Assembly: GCA_937894355.1 (NCBI GenBank)
Contig: CALCRD010000147.1
Coordinates: 1 to 58,300, forward strand
Reading direction: 5' to 3'
Source: an uncultured Bacillus sp.
GTDB taxonomy: Bacteria; Bacillota; Bacilli; Bacillales; Cytobacillaceae
DNA: 58,300 nucleotides
In this document: in pieces, positions 16,813-27,200 of the stretch
Position numbering within the stretch: position 1 is the first letter of the stretch
How the letters are laid out: every line of letters begins with the position of its first letter
Program-made: the position numbers and the translations under genes
The notes under the pieces: generated by a model
What the model saw: the letters and a program-made list of their open reading frames with translations, nothing else
Databases searched by the model: none
Told to the model about the DNA's origin: nothing

Positions 16813-16901
16813 TGTCTCGATTGTGAGACAGGACAATTGTCAAGTTCTTTATCTATATATAGAGACTTTTCTATGAGTGGGAGGGGAAAAACAAAATCCC
16901 C
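16813..16901 (+). promoter_or_regulatory. structured leader of rplK
   Basis: The leader holds the hairpin TGTCTC-GATTGT-GAGACA (16813-16830), the palindrome GACAATTGTC just after it, and GGGGA/TCCCC (16883-16901) close to the rplK ribosome binding site. On read-through transcripts TAAAGAACTTGA (16762-16773) could also pair with TCAAGTTCTTTA (16840-16851). This would fit feedback control by L1, known for L11 operons in other bacteria; the binding site itself was not identified. Confidence 0.5.
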
Positions 16902-16937
16902 AATTACCACATCACGGACTTTAAGGAGGTGTGTCTC

Positions 16938-17363
16938 GTGGCTAAAAAAGTAATTAAAATGGTTAAATTGCAAATTCCTGCAGGGAAAGCAAATCCAGCG
17001 CCACCAGTTGGTCCTGCTCTAGGTCAAGCCGGTGTTAACATTATGGGTTTCTGTAAAGAGTTTAACGCTCGTACTGCCGATCAAGCTGGATTAATAATTC
17101 CTGTTGAAATTACGGTATTTGAAGACCGTTCATTTACATTTATTACGAAAACTCCGCCTGCTGCAGTATTATTGAAAGTAGCAGCTGGAATCCAGTCTGG
17201 TTCTGGTGAACCAAACCGTAATAAAGTAGCAACAGTTAAGCGTGATAAAGTACGCGAGATTGCGGAACAGAAGATGCCAGACCTAAATGCAGCTAGCGTT
17301 GAAGCAGCTATGCGTATGGTTGAAGGTACTGCACGCAGCATGGGCATAGTTATCGAAGACTAA
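16938..17363 (+). CDS. rplK: Ribosomal protein L11
   Basis: This 141-residue protein forms the stalk base of the large subunit and binds the GTPase-associated region of 23S rRNA. The KLQIPAGKANPAPPVGPALG stretch is the classic N-terminus. GTG at 16938 follows AAGGAGGTG; upstream in-frame residues are not part of the protein. Confidence 0.98.
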   Translation: MAKKVIKMVKLQIPAGKANPAPPVGPALGQAGVNIMGFCKEFNARTADQAGLIIPVEITVFEDRSFTFITKTPPAAVLLKVAAGIQSGSGEPNRNKVATVKRDKVREIAEQKMPDLNAASVEAAMRMVEGTARSMGIVIED

Positions 17364-17395
17364 TCCATGTAAATGTTTTTTGTAAGGGTTGAAAT

Positions 17396-17430
17396 GGGGT
17401 TGCGGGTTATTAGGTTTTACTCGCAACCTT
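17396..17430 (+). promoter_or_regulatory. hairpin between rplK and rplA
   Basis: GGTTGCG (17398-17404) and CGCAACC (17422-17428) pair perfectly around a 17-base loop, and the 3' arm runs into TTTATT. It may be a weak attenuator or an L1-responsive site; the short U stretch argues against an efficient terminator. Confidence 0.5.
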
Positions 17431-17486
17431 TATTCGTGGGAGGTTAAGGTTATTCCGCTAAAACCACATTCAAGGAGGAAATTAAA

Positions 17487-18179
17487 ATGGCTAAAAAAGG
17501 TAAGAAGTATTTAGAAGCTGTTAAGCTTGTAGATTGTTCTAAAGCTTACCCAATTGCAGAAGCAATTGAACTTGCAAAAAAGACAAGCATCGTTAAATTT
17601 GATGCAACGCTTGAAGTAGCTTTCCGTTTGGGGGTTGACCCTAAGAAAGCTGATCAACAAATCCGTGGTGCAGTTGTCCTTCCAAACGGAACTGGTAAAG
17701 TTCAACGCGTGCTAGTTTTCGCTAAAGGCGAAAAAGCGAAGGAAGCAGAAGCAGCTGGTGCTGATTTTGTTGGAGACTCTGAGTATATCAATAAAATCCA
17801 ACAAGGTTGGTTTGAATTTGATGTAATCGTAGCAACTCCTGACATGATGGGTGAAGTTGGTAAGCTTGGTCGTACTTTAGGACCAAAAGGCTTAATGCCG
17901 AATCCTAAAACTGGAACTGTTACATTTGATGTAACAAAAGCAATCAACGAAATTAAAGCTGGTAAAGTTGAATACCGTGTTGATAAAGCTGGAAATATCC
18001 ACGTTCCAATCGGTAAACAATCTTTTGAAGACGCTAAGCTTGTTGAAAACTTCAACACAATTTTTGATACAATGTTAAAAGCGAAACCTGCAGCTGCAAA
18101 AGGTACTTACATGAAGAACGTAACTGTTACTTCAACTATGGGACCTGGCGTTAAGGTTGATCCTTCATCAGTTAAATAA
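17487..18179 (+). CDS. rplA: Ribosomal protein L1
   Basis: This 230-residue protein forms the L1 stalk of the large subunit and assists E-site tRNA release. The signature GRTLGPKGLMPNPKTGTV is present. In many bacteria L1 represses its own operon by binding the mRNA leader. The ATG follows AAGGAGG. Confidence 0.98.
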   Translation: MAKKGKKYLEAVKLVDCSKAYPIAEAIELAKKTSIVKFDATLEVAFRLGVDPKKADQQIRGAVVLPNGTGKVQRVLVFAKGEKAKEAEAAGADFVGDSEYINKIQQGWFEFDVIVATPDMMGEVGKLGRTLGPKGLMPNPKTGTVTFDVTKAINEIKAGKVEYRVDKAGNIHVPIGKQSFEDAKLVENFNTIFDTMLKAKPAAAKGTYMKNVTVTSTMGPGVKVDPSSVK

Positions 18180-18185
18180 TAAGCG

Positions 18186-18214
18186 TTGACAACTGATATT
18201 GTATTTTATATAAT
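18186..18214 (+). promoter_or_regulatory. sigma-A promoter of rplJ-rplL
   Basis: Perfect TTGACA (18186-18191) and perfect TATAAT (18209-18214) are separated by 17 bases, seven bases after the rplA stop. This is the strongest-looking promoter in the window. Confidence 0.92.
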
Positions 18215-18219
18215 ATGAT

Positions 18220-18363
18220 AGTTGTTAAATTGAATATAACATTTGTACCGCAGACAGTAGGTGCCACTAGGCTTAATATCCTACCGAGGTCATACGATAG
18301 ATTTATTAATGAATGACTATTGTATACAATCCTCCATGTCTGTTAAGACGTGGGGGTTTTTTT
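18220..18363 (+). promoter_or_regulatory. L10 leader with attenuator
   Basis: The leader carries the L10-binding type sequence (GCAGACAGTAGGTGCC, then ATCCTACCGAGGTCATACG) and ends in a terminator, CCTCCATGTCT-GTTA-AGACGTGGGGG plus T7 (18331-18363). In the family, L10 or the L10-L12 complex binds the leader and favours termination, giving feedback on rplJL. Confidence 0.85.
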
Positions 18364-18404
18364 ATGGCCGGTATGAATGTAGTGAAACTACAGGAGGTGT
18401 AAGA

Positions 18405-18905
18405 ATGAGCAGTGCAATCGAACAAAAGAAACAAATCGTAAATGATATTACTGAGAAATTCAAAGCAAGCGCATCAATGGTCGTAGTTGACTATCGTGGA
18501 TTGAAAGTTGCTGAAGTTACTGAACTTCGTAAACAACTTCGTGAAGCGGGTGTTGAGTTTAAAGTTTATAAAAACTCAATGGTTCGTCGTGCAGCAGATA
18601 TTGTTGAACTTTCAGGTTTAAATGAATCTCTTACAGGTCCTAACGCAATTGCGTTCAGTTCCGAGGATGTTGTTGCTCCAGCTAAAATTATTAATGACTT
18701 CGCTAAAAAACACGAAGCCCTTGAAATTAAAGCAGGTGTAATTGAAGGAACTCTTGCTTCAGTAGAAGATGTAAAGGCTCTTGCGGAACTACCATCTCGC
18801 GAAGGATTACTATCTATGTTACTCAGCGTACTTCAAGCACCTATCCGCAATCTTGCTCTTGCTGCAAAAGCTGTTGCAGATCAAAAAGAAGAACAAGGCG
18901 CGTAA
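18405..18905 (+). CDS. rplJ: Ribosomal protein L10
   Basis: This 166-residue protein anchors L7/L12 dimers on the large subunit. It starts MSSAIEQKKQIV and contains the VVDYRGLKVAEVTELRKQLR block. The start at 18405 follows CAGGAGGTG; a longer upstream frame would run through the leader terminator. It is followed by rplL. Confidence 0.97.
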   Translation: MSSAIEQKKQIVNDITEKFKASASMVVVDYRGLKVAEVTELRKQLREAGVEFKVYKNSMVRRAADIVELSGLNESLTGPNAIAFSSEDVVAPAKIINDFAKKHEALEIKAGVIEGTLASVEDVKALAELPSREGLLSMLLSVLQAPIRNLALAAKAVADQKEEQGA

Positions 18906-18961
18906 GCTAGTATTTGTTAGATAACTAATTTGTGTACAAAAATTAAGGAGGAAAAAATATC

Positions 18962-19321
18962 ATGACTAAAGAACAAATCATTGAAGCAGTTAAAACTATG
19001 ACTGTTTTAGAATTAAACGACTTAGTAAAAGCAATCGAAGAAGAATTTGGTGTAACTGCTGCTGCTCCTGTAGCTATGGGTGGAGTTGCTGTTGCTGCTG
19101 TTGAAGAGCAAACTGAATTTGACGTAATTCTTGCATCTCCTGGAGATCAAAAAATTAAAGTTATCAAAGCAGTACGCGAAATCACAGGTCTTGGACTTAA
19201 AGAAGCAAAAGAAGTTGTTGATAACGCACCAAAAGCTGTTAAAGAAGGCGTTTCTAAAGAAGAAGCTGAAGAAGCTAAAGCTAAACTTGAAGAAGTTGGC
19301 GCAAACGTTGAAGTTAAGTAA
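18962..19321 (+). CDS. rplL: Ribosomal protein L7/L12
   Basis: This 119-residue stalk protein has the N-terminal dimerisation domain, an Ala/Val-rich hinge (about 33-50) and the C-terminal factor-binding domain with KIKVIKAVREITGLGLKEAK. It recruits translation GTPases such as EF-G and EF-Tu, which are encoded downstream in this window. Confidence 0.98.
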   Translation: MTKEQIIEAVKTMTVLELNDLVKAIEEEFGVTAAAPVAMGGVAVAAVEEQTEFDVILASPGDQKIKVIKAVREITGLGLKEAKEVVDNAPKAVKEGVSKEEAEEAKAKLEEVGANVEVK

Positions 19322-19331
19322 TTTAACTTTG

Positions 19332-19363
19332 AAAAAGCTCGCTGCATAAGCGGGCTTTTTTTT
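19332..19363 (+). terminator. terminator after rplL
   Basis: AAAAAGC-CGCT and AGCG-GCTTTTT form a stem around GCATA, followed by eight T residues, ten bases after the rplL stop. Confidence 0.88.
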
Positions 19364-19560
19364 CAGTAAAGAAATTATAAAATTTTGAACTTAATAAACA
19401 AACTAAATCTGCAACTAACTATGGGGGTCTTCTCTAGGCTGTTATTCAGTTTTTCTAGTAAATAAGTGCTGAATTTTGCAATTTCTTCCCGCTTAATTTA
19501 TAATACCTTTCGAAAAAAGAATTTTTTACCTCAAAATATTACAATACAAATCCATTTTAG

Positions 19561-19624
19561 TGTTTAGGTTCAGTGCCTAAGGGGCTAATAGCTATACGCC
19601 CTGTGTGAGGCGCTTCCGTTTTTC
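19561..19624 (+). promoter_or_regulatory. possible structured leader of ybxB
   Basis: Three small stems can be drawn: TTAGG/CCTAA, GGGGC with a GCC-containing arm, and CGCC/GGCG around CTGTGTGA. The last is followed by CTTCCGTTTTTC. A similar stretch lies before rpoB (20451-20478). It could be a weak attenuator; I do not recognise it as a named RNA. The rest of the 320-base gap (19364-19560) shows nothing I can interpret. Confidence 0.35.
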
Positions 19625-19641
19625 AAATTGGAGGTGGTTTT

Positions 19642-20244
19642 TTGACAGACCATTATTATTCCCGTAACCAGCAAGTTGAAAGTAATCCGAAATTTTGGAA
19701 TTTTAGTTTAAGAGGCCATGAGTTTCGCTTTAAAACTGACAATGGTGTTTTTTCTAAAGCAGAAGTAGACTTTGGTTCACGGCTATTAATTGAAACCTTT
19801 AAACCTTCAGATGATCAAGGGATTATTCTTGATGTTGGCTGTGGTTATGGTCCAATTGGACTTTCGCTTGGAAAATGCTTTCCGAATGCAACCGTACATA
19901 TGGTGGATGTTAACGAAAGAGCATTAGGCCTTTCTAATGAAAACGCAAAGTTAAATAACATCTCTAATGTGCAAATTTATCAAAGTGATTGTTTAACATC
20001 TGTGACGGAAAAAGGGTTTACCGATATTTTAACGAACCCGCCAATTCGGGCTGGAAAAAATATTGTTCATGAAATCTTTGAACAAAGCTTTAGTCATCTT
20101 AAACCAGGAGGATCATTGTGGGTTGTCATTCAAAAGAAACAAGGAGCACCTTCTGCGCAGGATAAGCTAATGGAATTATTCGGCAATGCAGAGATTGTTG
20201 GAAAGAAAAAGGGTTATTTCATAATTAAGGCAATAAAAGGTTGA
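19642..20244 (+). CDS. ybxB: RsmC/RlmG-like class I SAM-dependent methyltransferase
   Basis: This 200-residue protein has the SAM-binding glycine motif ILDVGCGYGPIG (about residue 62) and the catalytic TNPPIRAG motif (NPPI type) typical of N2-guanine rRNA methyltransferases. It corresponds to the short single-domain YbxB of bacilli, found between rplL and rpoB; its exact target is not established. TTG start after GGAGGTGG. Confidence 0.92.
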   Translation: MTDHYYSRNQQVESNPKFWNFSLRGHEFRFKTDNGVFSKAEVDFGSRLLIETFKPSDDQGIILDVGCGYGPIGLSLGKCFPNATVHMVDVNERALGLSNENAKLNNISNVQIYQSDCLTSVTEKGFTDILTNPPIRAGKNIVHEIFEQSFSHLKPGGSLWVVIQKKQGAPSAQDKLMELFGNAEIVGKKKGYFIIKAIKG

Positions 20245-20269
20245 CTCAATAATGCGGCTATGTTAATAT
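20241..20269 (+). promoter_or_regulatory. probable sigma-A promoter of rpoB-rpoC
   Basis: TTGACT (20241-20246) and TAATAT (20264-20269) are 17 bases apart; the -35 overlaps the ybxB stop codon. It would give a leader of about 260 bases before rpoB. Confidence 0.6.
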
Positions 20270-20450
20270 TATAAAATGCCAATATATTAGCTTCCAATTA
20301 AATGCTAAATTCATCATATATTGTATAAATTTGGCTATTAAGGAAAAGCTAATAAAATAATAGTTCGTCATGTGAAAATGTGGTTTTTGAAGGAAAAACC
20401 CTTTTTCTTTTTGTCTTATAAGAAATTTTTTTGAGTTACATAGTGGTCTT

Positions 20451-20478
20451 GCTCTGTGCCTAGGAGCTTCCATTTTTT
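20451..20478 (+). promoter_or_regulatory. hairpin element in the rpoB leader
   Basis: GCTC and GAGC pair around TGTGCCTAG and are followed by TTCCATTTTTTC. The layout and sequence resemble the element at 19596-19624 before ybxB. The stem is short, so efficient termination is doubtful. Confidence 0.35.
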
Positions 20479-20536
20479 CTTGTAAGTTTGCAATAGATTA
20501 AGGCAATAATAACGCTTGATTTGAGGGGTGAATCAG

Positions 20537-23500
20537 TTGACAGGTCAACTAGTTCAGTATGGACGACACCGCCAACGTAGAAGTTATGCACGAATCAGTG
20601 AAGTATTAGAGTTACCAAATCTCATTGAAATCCAAACCTTTTCATATCAGTGGTTTCTCGATGAGGGTTTACGGGAAATGTTTCAGGATATTTCTCCGAT
20701 CGAAGACTTTACTGGCAATCTATCGCTGGAATTTATCGATTACAGCTTAGGTGATTCAAAGTATTCCGTTGAGGAGTCAAAAGAACGTGACGTGACCTAT
20801 TCTGCTCCGTTAAGAGTAAAGGTACGTCTTGTTAACAAAGAAACTGGTGAAGTAAAAGACCAGGATGTATTTATGGGAGACTTCCCACTAATGACTGAAA
20901 CAGGGACTTTCGTTATTAATGGTGCAGAACGTGTCATTGTTTCTCAGTTAGTCCGTTCACCTAGTGTATACTTCAGTGGAAAACTGGATAAGAACGGGAA
21001 GAAAGGGTTTACAGCTACAGTAATCCCGAACCGTGGTGCTTGGCTAGAGTATGAAACAGATGCTAAGGACGTTGTGTATGTTAGGATCGATCGTACTCGG
21101 AAACTGCCCGTTACGGTTCTTTTGCGTTCTTTAGGATTTGGATCTGATTCTGAAATTATCGATTTAATCGGTGATAATGAATACATCCGAAATACTTTAG
21201 AAAAAGACAATACTGAAGGTACGGATAAAGCGCTATTAGAAATATATGAGCGCCTACGTCCTGGTGAGCCGCCAACAGTTGATAATGCCAAGAGTTTATT
21301 AGTTTCTCGCTTCTTTGATCCAAAACGCTACGATTTAGCAAATGTTGGGCGCTACAAGATTAATAAAAAACTCCATATTAAAAATAGACTTTTTGGACAA
21401 CAACTAGCTGAAACGCTTGTTGATCCGGAAACAGGAGAAATCATTGCTGAAAAAGGCGTTACATTAGATCGACGCACTTTAGATCGAATTCTTCCTAATC
21501 TAGAAAAAAATATTGGGTTCAAAACTGTTAATCCAGTAGGCGGAGTAGTCGAGGAAGAAATTCTGCTGCAATCAATTAAAATTTATGCTCCAAATGAAGA
21601 TGGAGAAAAAGTGATTAACGTAATTGGTAATTCCAATATCGAGGAGCAAGTGAAAAACATTACTCCGGCAGATATTATTGCGTCAATCAGTTATTTCTTT
21701 AATCTTTTACACTCGGTTGGAAATACGGATGATATTGACCATTTAGGAAACAGACGTTTACGTTCTGTTGGCGAATTGTTACAAAATCAATTCCGAATTG
21801 GTCTATCCCGGATGGAACGTGTGGTTCGTGAAAGAATGTCGATTCAGGACACGGCAACGATCACACCGCAACAACTAATAAATATTCGTCCAGTTATTGC
21901 TTCAATAAAAGAATTTTTCGGAAGTTCCCAGTTATCTCAGTTCATGGATCAAACGAATCCACTGGCTGAATTAACTCATAAACGTCGTTTATCTGCATTA
22001 GGACCGGGTGGTTTAACTCGTGAGCGCGCTGGATTTGAAGTGCGTGACGTTCATTACTCTCACTATGGTCGTATGTGTCCGATTGAAACGCCAGAGGGTC
22101 CGAATATTGGATTAATTAACTCGCTTTCTTCATTCGCCAAGGTAAATCGTTTCGGTTTCATCGAAACTCCATACCGTCGTGTCGATCCTGAAACGGGTAA
22201 AGTAACCAATCGTATCGACTATCTTACTGCTGATGAAGAGGATAACTATGTAGTTGCCCAGGCGAATGTACGTCTTGGTGATGATGGTGCTTTCCTTGAT
22301 GAAGATATTGTAGCCCGTTTCCGTGGTGAAAATACAGTTATTCATCGGGATCGAATTGATTACATGGATGTATCTCCTAAACAGGTAGTTTCTGCGGCAA
22401 CAGCGTGTATTCCGTTCTTAGAAAACGATGACTCCAACCGTGCGCTAATGGGTGCGAACATGCAACGTCAAGCTGTTCCGCTTCTGCAACCAGAAGCTCC
22501 TAGAGTGGGTACAGGTATGGAATATGTATCAGCTAAGGATTCAGGTGCAGCTGTCATTTGTAAGCATCCGGGAATTGTTGAGCATGTTGAAGCTCGTGAA
22601 GTTTGGGTGCGACGTGTTTCTGACGTAGATGGTCAAGAAACAAAAGGGAATTTAGATAAATATAGAATGCTTAAATTTGTTCGTTCTAACCAAGGGACAT
22701 GCTATAACCAACGTCCAATTGTCAGTGTTGGTGATCGTGTAGTCAAAGGAGAAATCCTTGCCGATGGACCTTCGATGGAAAAAGGTGAGTTAGCACTTGG
22801 AAGAAACGTGCTTGTTGCCTTCATGACATGGGATGGCTATAACTACGAAGATGCGATTATTATGAGTGAACGTCTTGTAAAAGACGATGTATATACATCG
22901 ATTCATATTGAGGAATATGAATCAGAATCTCGTGATACAAAATTAGGACCAGAAGAAATTACTCGTGACATTCCAAACGTTGGTGAAGATGCCCTTCGCA
23001 ACTTGGATGAGCGCGGAATTATTCGAATTGGTGCCGAAGTTAAAGATGGAGATCTTTTGGTTGGTAAAGTAACACCAAAAGGAGTCACTGAATTAACGGC
23101 TGAAGAACGCTTATTACATGCGATTTTTGGTGAAAAGGCTCGTGAAGTACGTGATACATCCCTTCGTGTTCCACACGGTGGTGGCGGTATCGTTCATGAT
23201 GTTAAAGTGTTTAATCGCGAAGATGGGGATGAACTTCCACCAGGAGTTAATCAACTTGTTCGAGCATATATTGTTCAAAAACGTAAAATTCATGAAGGCG
23301 ATAAAATGGCCGGTCGTCATGGAAACAAAGGGGTTATCTCAAGACTCCTTCCAGAAGAAGATATGCCATACCTTCCTGATGGTACACCAGTAGATATCAT
23401 GTTAAATCCATTAGGAGTTCCTTCACGGATGAATATCGGACAGGTGTTAGAGTTACATTTAGGAATGGCTGCAAGAAGCTTAGGAATTCATGTTGCTTCA

Positions 23501-24097
23501 CCAGTATTCGATGGAGCTACCGAGGAAGACGTTTGGTCAACAATTGAAGAAGCAGGTATGGCGCGAGATGCCAAAACTGTACTTTATGATGGACGATCAG
23601 GAGAACCTTTTGATAACCGAGTTTCTGTTGGGGTCATGTATATGATTAAACTGGCTCACATGGTTGACGATAAATTGCATGCTCGTTCAACAGGACCATA
23701 CTCCCTTGTTACTCAACAGCCTCTTGGAGGTAAAGCGCAATTTGGTGGACAACGTTTTGGAGAAATGGAAGTATGGGCACTTGAAGCATATGGTGCTGCG
23801 TACACATTACAAGAAATCCTAACCGTTAAATCTGATGATGTCGTTGGTCGTGTAAAAACTTATGAAGCGATTGTAAAAGGCGAAAATGTTCCAGAACCAG
23901 GTGTTCCTGAATCATTCAAGGTTCTTATTAAAGAGCTTCAAAGTTTGGGAATGGATGTTAAAATCCTGTCAGGTGACGAACAAGAGATTGAAATGCGTGA
24001 TACAGAAGACGAAGAAGAAATTCAACAGGCTGAGTCTTTGACAATAGCGCCAGAACCGGAAAGTTTCGAAACAGAAGCAGTGGGAATAAAAGAATAA
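20537..24097 (+). CDS. rpoB: RpoB, RNA polymerase beta subunit
   Basis: This 1186-residue subunit forms half of the RNA polymerase catalytic cleft. The rifampicin-binding cluster I (SSQLSQFMDQTNPLAELTHK, starting at S463, with D471, H482 and S487) is wild type, so the sequence predicts rifampicin sensitivity. TTG at 20537 follows GAGGGGTG by six bases and gives the usual MTGQLVQYG start. The C-terminal tail is acidic. Confidence 0.98.
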   Translation: MTGQLVQYGRHRQRRSYARISEVLELPNLIEIQTFSYQWFLDEGLREMFQDISPIEDFTGNLSLEFIDYSLGDSKYSVEESKERDVTYSAPLRVKVRLVNKETGEVKDQDVFMGDFPLMTETGTFVINGAERVIVSQLVRSPSVYFSGKLDKNGKKGFTATVIPNRGAWLEYETDAKDVVYVRIDRTRKLPVTVLLRSLGFGSDSEIIDLIGDNEYIRNTLEKDNTEGTDKALLEIYERLRPGEPPTVDNAKSLLVSRFFDPKRYDLANVGRYKINKKLHIKNRLFGQQLAETLVDPETGEIIAEKGVTLDRRTLDRILPNLEKNIGFKTVNPVGGVVEEEILLQSIKIYAPNEDGEKVINVIGNSNIEEQVKNITPADIIASISYFFNLLHSVGNTDDIDHLGNRRLRSVGELLQNQFRIGLSRMERVVRERMSIQDTATITPQQLINIRPVIASIKEFFGSSQLSQFMDQTNPLAELTHKRRLSALGPGGLTRERAGFEVRDVHYSHYGRMCPIETPEGPNIGLINSLSSFAKVNRFGFIETPYRRVDPETGKVTNRIDYLTADEEDNYVVAQANVRLGDDGAFLDEDIVARFRGENTVIHRDRIDYMDVSPKQVVSAATACIPFLENDDSNRALMGANMQRQAVPLLQPEAPRVGTGMEYVSAKDSGAAVICKHPGIVEHVEAREVWVRRVSDVDGQETKGNLDKYRMLKFVRSNQGTCYNQRPIVSVGDRVVKGEILADGPSMEKGELALGRNVLVAFMTWDGYNYEDAIIMSERLVKDDVYTSIHIEEYESESRDTKLGPEEITRDIPNVGEDALRNLDERGIIRIGAEVKDGDLLVGKVTPKGVTELTAEERLLHAIFGEKAREVRDTSLRVPHGGGGIVHDVKVFNREDGDELPPGVNQLVRAYIVQKRKIHEGDKMAGRHGNKGVISRLLPEEDMPYLPDGTPVDIMLNPLGVPSRMNIGQVLELHLGMAARSLGIHVASPVFDGATEEDVWSTIEEAGMARDAKTVLYDGRSGEPFDNRVSVGVMYMIKLAHMVDDKLHARSTGPYSLVTQQPLGGKAQFGGQRFGEMEVWALEAYGAAYTLQEILTVKSDDVVGRVKTYEAIVKGENVPEPGVPESFKVLIKELQSLGMDVKILSGDEQEIEMRDTEDEEEIQQAESLTIAPEPESFETEAVGIKE

Positions 24098-24109
24098 TAT
24101 AGCATTAAG

Positions 24110-24141
24110 GCTCAGTGGGTATTTAGGAAAACTCACTGAGC
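24110..24141 (+). promoter_or_regulatory. stable hairpin between rpoB and rpoC
   Basis: GCTCAGTGGGT and ACTCACTGAGC pair along eleven positions with one or two imperfections, around ATTTAGGAAA. No run of T follows immediately, so it looks like a processing or partial attenuation site rather than a full terminator. Confidence 0.5.
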
Positions 24142-24261
24142 ATTCCTAGTTATTTTTAACAAAAATGATAGGACAGCCAGTAATTTTTCGCTAGATGACA
24201 TCACCCACTAACAAGTGTAAATAAGGGTAGAACCTGAAAGATCAAAAGGGAGGTAGGCCCC

Positions 24262-27200
24262 TTGCTAGATGTAAATAATTTTGAGTTTATGAAAATTGGT
24301 TTGGCATCACCGGATAAAATTCGCTCGTGGTCATTTGGTGAAGTAAAGAAACCAGAAACAATTAACTATCGTACACTAAAGCCGGAAAAAGATGGTTTGT
24401 TTTGTGAACGAATTTTTGGTCCTCAAAAGGACTGGGAATGTCATTGTGGAAAGTACAAGCGTGTTCGCTATAAAGGTGTTGTATGTGACCGTTGTGGCGT
24501 AGAAGTAACACGTGCAAAGGTTCGTCGTGAACGCATGGGTCACATCGAATTAGCTGCACCAGTATCACATATTTGGTATTTCAAAGGAATCCCTAGTCGA
24601 ATGGGACTTGTCCTTGATATGTCTCCACGTGCGCTTGAAGAAGTTATCTACTTTGCATCATATGTGGTAACTGAATCAGCAGATACGGCTCTTGAAAAGA
24701 AACAGCTGCTTTCAGAAAAAGAGTACCGTGCATACCGAGATAAATACGGGAATAAATTCCAAGCGTCAATGGGCGCAGAAGCCATTAAAAAGCTTTTATT
24801 TGATATCGACTTAGAAAAAGAAGTTGATGCGTTAAAAGAAGAATTAAAAACAGCACAAGGGCAACGTCGTACTCGGGCAATTAAACGCTTAGAAGTATTG
24901 GAAGCATTCCGTGGCTCAGGTAATGAACCATCTTGGATGATTTTAGATGTACTTCCAGTTATTCCACCGGAATTACGTCCAATGGTTCAGTTAGATGGTG
25001 GTCGTTTTGCCACATCGGATTTAAATGACTTGTATCGCCGTGTTATTAATCGGAACAATCGTCTAAAGCGTTTATTAGATTTAGGTGCACCTAGCATTAT
25101 TGTTCAAAATGAAAAACGGATGCTTCAAGAAGCAGTTGATGCTTTAATTGATAACGGTCGTCGTGGTCGTCCAGTAACTGGACCAGGTAACCGTCCGTTA
25201 AAATCTTTATCACATATGCTAAAGGGAAAACAAGGTCGTTTCCGTCAAAACTTACTTGGTAAACGTGTAGATTACTCTGGTCGTTCTGTAATCGTTGTTG
25301 GACCGAACTTAAAAATGTATCAATGCGGATTGCCAAAAGAAATGGCTTTAGAATTGTTCAAGCCATTCGTTATGAAAGAACTAGTTGAAAAAGGACTAGC
25401 TCATAACATTAAATCAGCAAAACGTAAAATAGAACGAGTAAATCCAGAGGTTTGGGATGTACTTGAAGAAGTAATTAGAGAACATCCAGTATTATTAAAC
25501 CGTGCTCCGACACTTCACCGTTTAGGGATTCAAGCATTTGAACCTACGTTGGTGGAAGGTCGTGCTATCCGTCTTCATCCATTAGTATGTACAGCATATA
25601 ACGCTGACTTTGATGGTGACCAAATGGCGGTACACGTACCATTATCTGCTGAAGCTCAAGCAGAAGCACGATTATTAATGTTGGCAGCTCAAAACATCTT
25701 GAATCCGAAAGATGGAAAACCAGTTGTTACTCCATCTCAGGATATGGTATTAGGAAATTATTATTTAACGATGGAACGCGAAGGTGCGATTGGAGAAGGT
25801 ATGATCTTTAAAGATCGTAACGAAGCCCTAATTGCTTACCAAAACGGCTATGTGCATCTGCATTCTAGAGTAGCTGTGCATGCTGGATCTTTAAATAACG
25901 AAACCTTTACCGAAGAACAAAACAGCAAATTATTAATGACAACGGTCGGAAAATTAATCTTTAACGAGATTTTACCAGAATCGTTCCCATATATTAACGA
26001 ACCAACCAAGACTAATCTAGAGGAAGAAACACCTGTTAGATACTTTGTTGAAAAGGGAACTGACGTAAAAGCTGTCATTGAAAAAATGCCTTTAGTGGAT
26101 CCATTTAAAAAGAAAATTCTTGGGAACATCATTGCGGAAGTATTTAAACGTTTCAAAATTACTGAAACCTCTAAAATGCTTGATCGGATGAAGGACCTAG
26201 GATTTAAACATTCTACAAAAGCAGGGATTACTGTTGGGGTAGCTGATATCGTCGTTCTAGCTGAAAAACAACAGATTATCCAAGAAGCCCAAAGTAAAGT
26301 TGATAACGTTATGAAACAGTTCAGACGCGGATTAATTACCGAGGATGAGCGTTACGACCGCGTTATTTCCATTTGGAGTTCTGCGAAAGATATCATCCAA
26401 GCGAAACTGATGATGTCCTTAGATAAAACAAACCCAATCTTTATGATGAGTGATTCTGGAGCGCGGGGTAACGCATCCAACTTTACACAGTTAGCTGGTA
26501 TGCGTGGACTAATGGCCAACCCGGCTGGACGAATTATCGAATTACCGATCATCTCAAGTTTCCGTGAAGGATTAACAGTATTAGAATACTTTATTTCTAC
26601 ACATGGAGCGCGGAAAGGTTTGGCTGATACAGCACTTAAAACTGCTGACTCAGGTTACCTGACTCGCCGCTTGGTTGACGTAGCTCAAGACGTAATCGTC
26701 CGTCAAGATGACTGTGGTACAGACCGCGGTTTACTAATCAGATCTCTTAAAGATGGCACTGAAGTAATCGAGCCATTGGATGAACGTTTACTAGGTAGAT
26801 ATGCTAGAAAAGCGATCAAACATCCAGTTACAAATAAAGTAATTGTTCCAGAAAACGGTCTAATAACCGAAGATCTGACAGTTGAAGTTTCTGAAGCAAA
26901 TGTTGAAGAGGTTTGGATTCGTTCCGCCTTTACATGTAACACACGCCATGGAGTATGTAAAAAATGTTACGGTCGCAACTTGGCAACTGGTCAAGAGGTT
27001 GAAGTCGGTGAAGCAGTAGGAATCATCGCGGCTCAATCAATTGGGGAACCAGGAACACAGTTAACGATGCGTACATTCCATACAGGTGGGGTAGCTGGAG
27101 ACGATATCACTCAAGGTTTACCTCGTATTCAAGAATTATTTGAAGCACGTAATCCTAAAGGACAATCGGTTATTTCGGAAATTGAAGGGGTTGTGGTCGG

